Below are positions 56,794-64,000 of a DNA stretch of 64,000 bases, one piece after another. The DNA is from Nymphaea colorata. Lineage: Eukaryota > Streptophyta > Magnoliopsida > Nymphaeales > Nymphaeaceae. The stretch covers positions 23,577,703 through 23,641,702 of the forward strand of contig NC_045146.1 in NCBI RefSeq assembly GCF_008831285.2. Direction: 5' to 3'. Both the position numbers and the translations under genes were made by a program. Under the pieces are notes generated by a model. It did no database searches, was not told where the DNA came from, and saw only the letters and a list, made by a program, of their open reading frames with translations. Position 1 is the first letter of the stretch, and every line of letters begins with the position of its first letter.

Positions 56794-59529
56794 ATGAATC
56801 CCACCCCTTTTCTGCTCTTCCTCCTGCTGCTCGGAACCTCCACAATCAGCAGCGTGGCCGCGTTGGGGTTTAAATGCAGCGGCACCGCTACGAAATGCCA
56901 AGCCTTGGTGGGATACACCCCAAAGAATGCGTCGACTCTCTCCGCCATCGCCTCCCTCTTCGGCCTCAAGTCCCACTCCTCCCTCCTGGGGCCCAACGCC
57001 CTCCCGCTCAACACCTCCAAGCACCACAAGATCACCGCCGGCCAGGCGGTCCGTGTCCCCATCAGCTGCAGCTGCGGCAATGGCAGGGGCTACTCCGACC
57101 GTTCTCCGGTGTACGTCGTGAAGCACGGGGATTTCCTCGACCATATTGCGAGGGACGTGTTCTCCGAGCTCCTGAATTACAGCTCCATCGCGACTGTCAA
57201 TAACATCCCCGACCCCAACCAGATTCAAGGGGGGCAAAAGCTGTGGATCCCGCTCCCTTGCAGCTGCGACCAAGGGGAAACCTTTCCGATTGAACACTAC
57301 GCCCACGTTGTGGCGAAGGGCACGGACCTGACTGGAATCGCCGCCCAGTTCGGGACTACCCAGGCAAAGCTCATGACTCTCAACGACATCTCCGACGCCA
57401 CCACCCTCCAGGCAGGCCAGGTGCTCGACGTGCCCCTCCGAGGTGAGCCCTCTCCTGATCGCCCCTCTCTCCCTTCTTCACGCAGGCGTGCGTATGGTTC
57501 AGTCATTAGTCTGAAACAGGAACGCGATTTTTCGTGAACGAATTTACGATCTTGTCGTTTCGGGCTCCTGCCTTGGTAAGGTTTTTGGGTTGGAGAGCCA
57601 AATTCCCAAAATAGCTTAGTCATTTAGGGCTTGCGCTGGGATGGTAGTAGAACGATTCTCTTTAGAACATATTCTTATATAGTATCATGTTTGTTGAGAA
57701 TGATTTGATACATTTTTTGAGCAACTTTATGTTGATGAGGTTGGCGCATCGTGGTGGTCAACTTTGTTTTGTTACGGTGGGTGGTCGCTTTTAGTTGAAG
57801 CAAATCGTTCGACTATGGATCTTAATCGAGGCAATAACAGAACTTTTTGTTCGTTTATTTCTTGCAGTTTGCTCTTCTGCAATCCAGAACACGTCGTTGG
57901 ACAGTTCTTTGGCAGTGGCTAATGGCAGCTATGCTTTTACTGCTAAGAACTGCGTCCTGTGCAAATGCAGCAGCGCCTCCTGGCAGTAAGTCCTCATCCC
58001 TTCTCCATCTCTGTTTCTTTTATGCTCTCTGCTAAAGCGACTTCAATTTCTCAGGGAATTCCCTACGGATCGCCGCCTGATTCGTTGTTATCCTTTCTTT
58101 TCTGGTGTTGCTGCAGATTAGATTGTGCGCCCAATACCTTAGGCAACTTAACCTGCCCTTCCATGGAGTGCAGCAGCACGGGCATGACCATGGGGAACCG
58201 GTCTACCGTCACCTCCTGTCAAGAAAATGTGTGCTCTTATGCTGGTTACACAAATAACAATACCATCCTGACCACCATGATCTCCCAATCAACTTGCCCT
58301 GTTTCACGTAAGTGCCTCCTTCTTCTTCTTCCTGAAGACGATAAATCTTGGACCTCTTAGTGCATTAGAGGTGATTAAGCCCTTTTCCATGAAAAAAGAT
58401 TAGGGAACCATGCATACTTGGTTGGTGGGTCAGCTGTAAAGCTTGTCGTGCTGGTTTAATCTGTTCTCTTCTTCATATGGTCGACTTCTCCAAGACATAA
58501 ATCTCCAAGTTGAATGATCTTTGAGCAACATCTGGGCAGGCAGGGCCAAAAGACCTCGGCCTCTCAAGAGACCACAGTGTTCATTGATGCCATTACAACT
58601 ACACTTGCTAAGTTCACCAACATATTAGATAAGAAACTGTAAACGCATGTTTAGATAGAGCATTTGATTGCGTCGATCTGCTTAAACAAAAGTATGTTGG
58701 TGATACCATCGTTAGTATTCGCGACGGTGGCTCTTGATATCTAGAATAAGCACGATGCTGAGCAGAAATTTAAAGGGGCGGACCAGATTAGAACTTTGAT
58801 CTTAAGAGCTGCCCTGTAGAACTTTGGATCTACCTCTATCTCTAGGTTGTTGTATAAAGCGTGGCCCAATGCGCCCCCACTTTATTTAGGTCTCACTTGG
58901 TGCTTGATTACTTCAGATTTATGAATGTGATGTGGCGTGCTTTTGTTGACATGGCAAAAGCCTTACATTAAAATTCACTGTGCTCTGATTTTTGTTTCCA
59001 ATGTTTGAACGTGATGTTCTTTTGAGCGATGTGTAGGCTGAGCTCCCACTGATGTTACTTCTTCGAGCCATGTGCTTGTAGGGGCTAAGTGGTTGTTTGC
59101 TCAGCTCGAGTTTTAAAAAATTCTCACCTGTAGTGCGTTGAAACACGTGAAAATTTTAGTATACATTTTTTGGTTTAAACATGAAGAATGTGAATGTGAA
59201 GTTTTATGCACTTGAACATGGAAAAATTATAAGTTTCGCTATTTGTGACAAAATTTGTCGTGCTGGTTTAATCTGTTCTCTTCTTCATATGTTCGAAATG
59301 ATTCATGTTTAGAAACGCATTCTAACAAGTGAAGCTAGTGAGTGGCCTTTAGTAGAAGAAGAGCCATCGCTATTTGTGACAAAATTTGTTGGATCGGTGC
59401 GATGCAGCTGCTTCGTCTCCAAGCGAGAGTTCTCCTGCAAGCGCAGTCATGGGCCGCGTAAAAGGAGCGAGATGGGGTTGGCCATTGATGTTGGGGTTGC
59501 TTGCTTCTGTACTGCTGATCCATGCATGA
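56794..59529 (+). CDS. LysM domain GPI-anchored receptor-like protein (LYM/CEBiP type), copy A
   Basis: Exons 56794-57442, 57868-57985, 58117-58307, 59408-59529; phases agree, 359 aa. Residues 1 to about 23 are a signal peptide (FLLFLLLLG). An N-terminal Cys-rich degenerate LysM-like part (about 28-90) leads to CSC, then LysM at about 106-153 (YVVKHGDFLDHIA...LWIPLPCSC) and a second at about 169-214 (HYAHVVAKGTDLTGIAAQFG...LDVPL). Paired C-x-C motifs separate them, as in the family. A Cys-rich C-terminal region contains CKCSS and CSYAGYTNNNT. The last exon encodes a Ser/Pro-rich segment (PASSPSESSPASA) and a hydrophobic tail, fitting a GPI-anchor signal. Known members bind chitin or peptidoglycan at the plasma membrane and act with LysM receptor kinases in immunity; the ligand here is not predictable. 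An ATG at 56752 is in frame but would push the signal peptide inward. Confidence 0.93.
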
Positions 59530-60189
59530 GGTCTAGCTTTTTCTCTTAACGGAAGTGCTCAAATGGAAGTGCACCCAATCGGATCCACCGTGATTCCCTC
59601 ATCCTGTTGTGTCGCCTTCTTGTCATTTATTTATTTTTCCTTCTTTGATCATTTGTGGTCTTGCTGTATAATGTGACCAAGAAATTCGGAGCTGCGTATT
59701 GGTAAAACCTTGTTTTGAACTTTTTGAATGTCATTTTCCTTTTCTGCATGGGTCAAGAAATCGGCGTTGAGGGGCCAGCAACATCTGTCTTCCTGCCATA
59801 CTGTTTTACTTATGTTGCTTTTGATAGCCTCGGCAATCAATTATATTCGACACTGTATTAAAAAACGTGAGATCTTGGTAACGTTGATTTTCAGTTGATG
59901 TTACATGTTAAAAAAAAAAAAATCATATATTTAAGGTTGGATCTTAGGCATCTTCTATCACTGTGGGTCTAAGAATGGAGGTGAAACAAACAAGTCCTTA
60001 ATCAATTTCCATTTTGTGTTCTATCTCTCTCTCTCTCTCTCTCACCAACCAATGTATAACATGGTTGGATCTGTGGTGCATGAACAGCATGTCTCTCATG
60101 ACCATTATCCTTCAATCGGCATTGGAGGTTATAGGCTAGAGGTGATGTCCTACAGCCTTTCAGGACAAGACATAGGTGTCGATTTCTTT

Positions 60190-60570
60190 ATAGCAAGCTC
60201 GATCAAGCTTGACTCGACTACATAAAATTAAGCTATCGAACTTAACTCGTTTGATGGTAACTCGTGTAAGTGTTAATTTATGTAACTCGTTTAATTTATG
60301 TAAACGTTTAATTCGTGTAACTTGTGAAATTATGTTTTTACCTTAAAAGTTGAAACATGTGGATCGGGTATTATATAGAGTATTGGTTTGCAAATGGAGT
60401 CAAATATAAACGAATCTTGAGTTCTTGAAACTCGAACTCGACTCATTTATCATTTCGAGTTTTTTTTTAAGTTCAAACTTGACTCATTTATAAACGAGTC
60501 GAACACGAGCCAAGCTTTTTCGAGCGAGTTCCAGTCAAGCCCGAGTTAACTCGCCTCGTTGTGCAGCATT
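60190..60570. repeat. AACTCG/CAAGCTCGA-rich repetitive segment
   Basis: Dense short words such as AACTCGTTTAATTTATGTAA, CTCGAACTCGACTC and ACGAGTCGAACACGAG in both orientations, starting near AGCAAGCTCGATC and ending near CGAGTTAACTCGCCTCG. The arrangement resembles a decayed non-autonomous transposon common in plant intergenic DNA, but I cannot name a family or find target duplications. Confidence 0.4.
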
Positions 60571-61146
60571 ATTTCTCCCCACTTCCAAGGCTTTCAAGCT
60601 CGCTTTTTCCACCTTTTTATAGTAGCTAGAGTTTAATTGGACTCTGTGGTTGCATGTCCATAAAAACTAAGGACCATTATGAGCCAGCGTTTCGAGTAAA
60701 ATTTTCGTTTACTAGAACAATGTAATGGGGTCAAGTCAAGGAAGAAATAAGACAGGCCCTACTTTACTCATTTTCTAGTTTCTCACGGTGGACCAGTGAA
60801 GTCCAGGACTGTGCAACAACGAACTAATCTTTGTCAGTATCTCTCAAGATCTTGAATGGGAACAAAAAAATTAAAGCCAAGATGTTGCGCCTATTCGTTT
60901 TGCTACTTCCAGCAAATTTCCTTCTTGACAAAACATCACCTCTTTTTCTTCTCCTTGTGGAGAAAATATCATGGATTGTGTTCATTTCTGCGACCATTTT
61001 CCTACTCCAAACCTATCTTCAAACGGAGACGGAGACTAAGAAAATCAACATTCGCACTGGCTTTGATTGAATCAAACTTACTCGGAAGCCACCATGCAAG
61101 CTCACAGATGGTTAAGTTGTGCAATCATAATAAGTGGTCACAGGAC

Positions 61147-61957
61147 TTGACTGCACCAACTCAAGAAGAAGACAAGTTGAGTCACCGTGCTAGTCAATTG
61201 GCCGGTTGACAAGTGTGCGTCCGCAATCAAAGATTTGGTTGACTGTTGACTTCGGATTGAGATTTGAGCATGACTTTTTTTTTTATTAACACTTGTTCAC
61301 AAGCTGTTTCGGCCCTAACTGATTGAGGATCGATCCATCTCTATTTCATTGTGATCGACAATCAGTTTCAAAAACCTTGAAATCTTAAGACAAATTCGTC
61401 ATTTTTCTACCTCTATAATGATGAATTAGGCGCCGCCACGTACTTACTTAAACGAGTTTATATCAGGAGAAGTGATCATATTCTTGAAGGAAACTATTAA
61501 TGGGCAAATTTAATCTGAAACGCTTTATCTATTCTGGATTACTTGAGAAATGGTTGAGATAAATTGGTCAGTAGCAACAGCGCAGGCATGGATTTCGTTG
61601 ATGGAAAAAGAAAACTCTTACTATCGTCATCATTTTCTGTCTAATCAGTCAGTGGGTCAGATGATGCATTGAGAAAGAAATTTGAACTCTTATATTCTGA
61701 ATGTGAATGCGCAGACTAGAAGGCGGGACCGTGGAGTCCAGGTCTTCTCTGCAAATAAATTTCTATGCAGGGAGCCAACTAGCAAGCATCGTGGTTAAGA
61801 TCTGATTCCAGAATTTGAATACTAACAAGCACAGTATGAAATCCATTGACATCCCCAAGACCACAATATGTTAGAAGAGTAAAAATCCCGGTCGTCACGG
61901 CCGGTCGTCCCGTCGTCGACGGTTGACCCCTAACATCGATTGGCCCACCCCTTGACT
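61147..61957 (+). promoter_or_regulatory. W-box cluster upstream of LysM gene copy B
   Basis: TTGAC(C/T) cores at 61147, 61239, 61246, 61923 and 61952, plus TTGACA at 61206. The 61239/61246 pair are 7 bp apart (start to start). W-boxes are the known target of WRKY factors, which regulate pattern-triggered immunity genes. WRKY control would fit the product, but is inference. Confidence 0.4.
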
Positions 61958-61962
61958 GTCTT

Positions 61963-61970
61963 TTTATATT
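61963..61970 (+). promoter_or_regulatory. TATA-like box of LysM gene copy B
   Basis: TTTATATT directly after the TTGACT at 61952, followed by a GA-rich leader; about 135 bp upstream of the start codon at 62104. Confidence 0.5.
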
Positions 61971-62103
61971 CAGATAAAGAGAAGGAGAGAGAGAGAGATT
62001 TATTCATTTTCAGTATTAAAATTTAAACGCACAAAGCAAAGCTCTGCTCAACCAAAAATTTCTAACTCCGTCACCGCCGTCGTCGATTTCTCTGATAGAC
62101 GCC

Positions 62104-63467
62104 ATGAAAGTACGGACCACCCTCTTCTTCTTTCTGGCGTTGCTGATAACCACGCATCTGAGAGCCGCTGCCCTGGGATTCAAGTGCTCTAGTGCCACCA
62201 CTCACACCTGCCAGTCCATGGTCGGCTACATCGCGTCCACAAACACCACCCTTGCCGCTGTCGCCACCAAGTTCGGCCTCCGCTCCTACGCCGTTCTGCT
62301 CGGCCCAAACTCGCTTCCCCTCAATGCCTCCGGCCACCACCCAGTCGGATCCGGACAGACGGTCCGGGTCCCCATACCCTGCCGCTGCACGGACGGAAGG
62401 GGTTATTCGGATCGGGTCCCAGTGCACACGGTCCAGGACAATGAGTACCTCTACGTGATAGCCACGGAAGTGTTCTCGAGTCTCGTGGACTACCCATCCA
62501 TCGCCGCCGTCAATCGGATTCGGGACCCCAACACGATCCATAACGGGCAGAGGTTGTGGATCCCGCTCCCGTGCAGCTGCGACCCGGTCGGGAAAAAGTT
62601 CCCGGTCATTCATTACGCGCACGTCGTCCTGCCTGGCTCCTCCTTGGACGGCATCGCCGCCCAGTTCGGTGATGATGAGGGCCAGATCATGAAACTGAAC
62701 GGCATTGAGAACCCGAACCTCCTTGCAGCAGGGCAGGTCCTTGACATCCCCCTCAGAGGTGAGTCTGTTTCGGATCCGATCTAACTGGGAACCGTACTTG
62801 TTTGTCCTGAAAATGGATTCCCCTGCAGTTTGTTCCTCTCAGATCCGGAATTCTTCATTGGACAAGTCCTTAGCGGTCGCCGGCGGCAGCTACGCCCTTA
62901 CTGCACATAACTGCGTCCAGTGCAAATGCAGCAATTCTTGGCAGTAATTCCTTTCACTCTTTTTTGAGCTCATCTGTCTTATTCTTGACCATTCCTGCCA
63001 TGGGAAGAAGTGTTTGGTTCAATATTGTTAGAAATTGCCTCGATGTGATCTGAGGTCGGCCGGATTCCATCTGTGTTTAGCTCTTATAGATAATTATAAG
63101 ATCATTCCTCAACGACGCTTAACATCTTTTTATTACTACGAGTTGTCAGGGGAAGAGATTTCATAGGAACGGTTGTCCAAATTTTGGTGGTACAAAAGTT
63201 TGATTCTCTTTTTATTTAAGCAACTTTTTGGTGATTGTAATTCCTAATTTTTGAGGTTGCGTTGTTAAATTTTCAGACTGCAGTGTGAACCAAATCCTGT
63301 GGCGAATATGTCCGCTTGCCCCTCCATGCACTGCAAAGGCACAAACATGGTCATCGGCGACTCTGTCACCGGCACTGGTTGCGGTTCGCCGACTTGTTCA
63401 TACGCCGGTTACACAAATCAGAGCATTCTCACGGCCATCGCCGCCGGACAAACATGTGTACCCGCCG
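62104..63467 (+). CDS. LysM domain GPI-anchored receptor-like protein (LYM/CEBiP type), copy B, 3' end outside the window
   Basis: Exons 62104-62758, 62829-62943, 63277-63467, with the same intron phases (1, 2, 1) as copy A. The predicted part is about 320 aa: signal peptide (residues 1 to about 20, LFFFLALLIT), Cys-rich N-terminal part starting ALGFKCSS, LysM around PVHTVQDNEYLYVIATEVFSS to LWIPLPCSC, second LysM from HYAHVVLPGSSLDGIAAQFG to LDIPL, then CKCSNSW and a Cys-rich region ending CSYAGYTNQS and TCVPA. Copy A has a fourth exon coding the Ser/Pro region and GPI tail; no convincing equivalent lies before base 64000, so the gene probably continues beyond it. Introns 1 and 2 (70 and 333 bp) differ greatly in length from those of copy A (425 and 131 bp), so the duplication is not recent. 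Confidence 0.9.
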
Positions 63468-64000
63468 GTGAGTTCACATTCTATTGCTGAACATTTGAAA
63501 CACCACGTCGCAGTATTACAACCCGATTTTTGGTTGGTCAACATGCAGATAAACATAACATCATCATTTACATGTACATGTAACTGGTATTAATAATTTC
63601 TCGCTATATTTTGACAAGCTTCAATTAAAAATGACTCAAAAGCCATCAGCGACTTGTTCTCGCTATCCATCATAATGTCTTTTAAGACCATATTGTTAAA
63701 TGCGTTGACGTGAAGCGATGCATTGAGCTTGCCAGGTAAAACGATGCGCAATGTGGTGATGTAATTCTTATGCATTTGGTCCAAAATTTTGAAATATATA
63801 ATATCAATGTAAAAAATAAAAAATAAAAAGGTAAAAATGATCTGGAAGTCTAACTTATTTGAAAAACTACCTATATACAATTTTCTATAAATTGAAACTA
63901 ACTAGAAAGGTATGATCTCTAACTAACTTGAAAAATCTAAAATCTAAGATAAAAAAACATGTTTTTTCAAAGTACAATAAAATTTTATGAAAATTCAAAA
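63468..64000. other. probable intron 3 of LysM gene copy B, open at window end
   Basis: AT-rich non-coding sequence after donor CCGCCG|GTGAGT. In copy A the matching intron is 1.1 kb, so the last exon is expected just past the window. A CAG at about 63,548 followed by an 11-codon frame ending in TAA has no GPI-signal character and was not used. Confidence 0.6.

Larger units (their letters stand above)
59530..62103. other. intergenic region between the two LysM genes
   Basis: About 2.6 kb. It holds a CT microsatellite (about 60,023-60,043), a repeat-rich segment of AACTCG/GACTCG words (about 60,190-60,570) and, in the last 1 kb, several W-box motifs followed by a TATA-like box. No coding frame with domain support was found; the ORF near 60,831-61,209 has no recognisable motif. 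Confidence 0.5.

Noticed and set aside
56716-57306. Minus-strand frame of 196 residues opposite LysM copy A exon 1
   Set aside because: The sense strand encodes signal peptide and LysM motifs with matching splice phases; the antisense frame has none.
60831-61209. Possible small gene between the LysM copies
   Set aside because: Two overlapping frames, no domain or signal peptide of known type, and simple-sequence character.
62071-62622. Minus-strand frame of 183 residues opposite LysM copy B exon 1
   Set aside because: Same reason; antisense of a conserved GC-rich exon.
63549-63583. Possible terminal exon of LysM copy B
   Set aside because: An 11-codon frame with no Ser/Pro region or hydrophobic GPI tail, unlike copy A.
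1-64000. tRNA, rRNA, snoRNA or well-known miRNA genes
   Set aside because: I looked for GGTTCGAATCC-type B boxes and for a few conserved miRNA sequences (such as miR156, miR166 and miR172) by eye and saw none; a covariance-model search would be needed to exclude them.

Overview
This is nuclear DNA from a flowering plant. Coding regions are broken into short exons with GT-AG introns, intergenic DNA is AT-rich with many microsatellites, transposon remnants are common, and all recognisable genes are plant families (plastid photosystem II and starch factors, O-fucosyltransferase-like, DUF760, LysM-GPI receptors). The species cannot be fixed from the sequence. Some first exons (DUF7796-like and LysM genes) are strongly GC-rich. 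I rebuilt exon structures by hand from reading frame, splice-site phase and family conservation; no transcript evidence was available.

Layout. 0.6-2.5 kb (-): a two-exon type II membrane protein of the DUF7796 glycosyltransferase-like group. 6.1-12.2 kb (-): an eight-exon HCF244 gene, encoding the chloroplast atypical short-chain dehydrogenase needed for psbA translation and photosystem II assembly. 12.2-15.7 kb: a divergent intergenic region with a dense cluster of ACGT-core elements. 15.7-26.0 kb (+): a twelve-exon tryptophan-rich EARLY STARVATION 1 (ESV1) type starch protein, with a 0.4 kb tandem duplication across exon 9 and intron 9. 30.0-39.3 kb (+): a ten-exon O-fucosyltransferase-family gene with a 4.5 kb intron and a duplicated proximal promoter segment. 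41.2-53.4 kb (+): an eight-exon plastid-type DUF760 gene whose introns carry an apparently intact, very young Ty1/copia retrotransposon (43,836-49,126) and a 353 bp hAT-like MITE (51,286-51,638). 56.8-59.5 kb (+) and 62.1 kb to the window end (+): a tandem pair of LysM GPI-anchored receptor-like proteins (LYM/CEBiP type). The second lacks its last exon in this window.

The genes form no operon or single pathway. HCF244 and ESV1 are both plastid-function genes arranged head-to-head, and the two LysM genes are clearly tandem paralogues of a pattern-recognition family. I saw no evidence of an unknown multi-gene system. The most distinctive signals are structural: a copia insertion with intact ORF, PBS, PPT and TSD and near-identical LTRs in a host intron; an hAT MITE built from GTATCG-like words with an exact 8 bp TSD; the ESV1 exon duplication; and the duplicated promoter segment.
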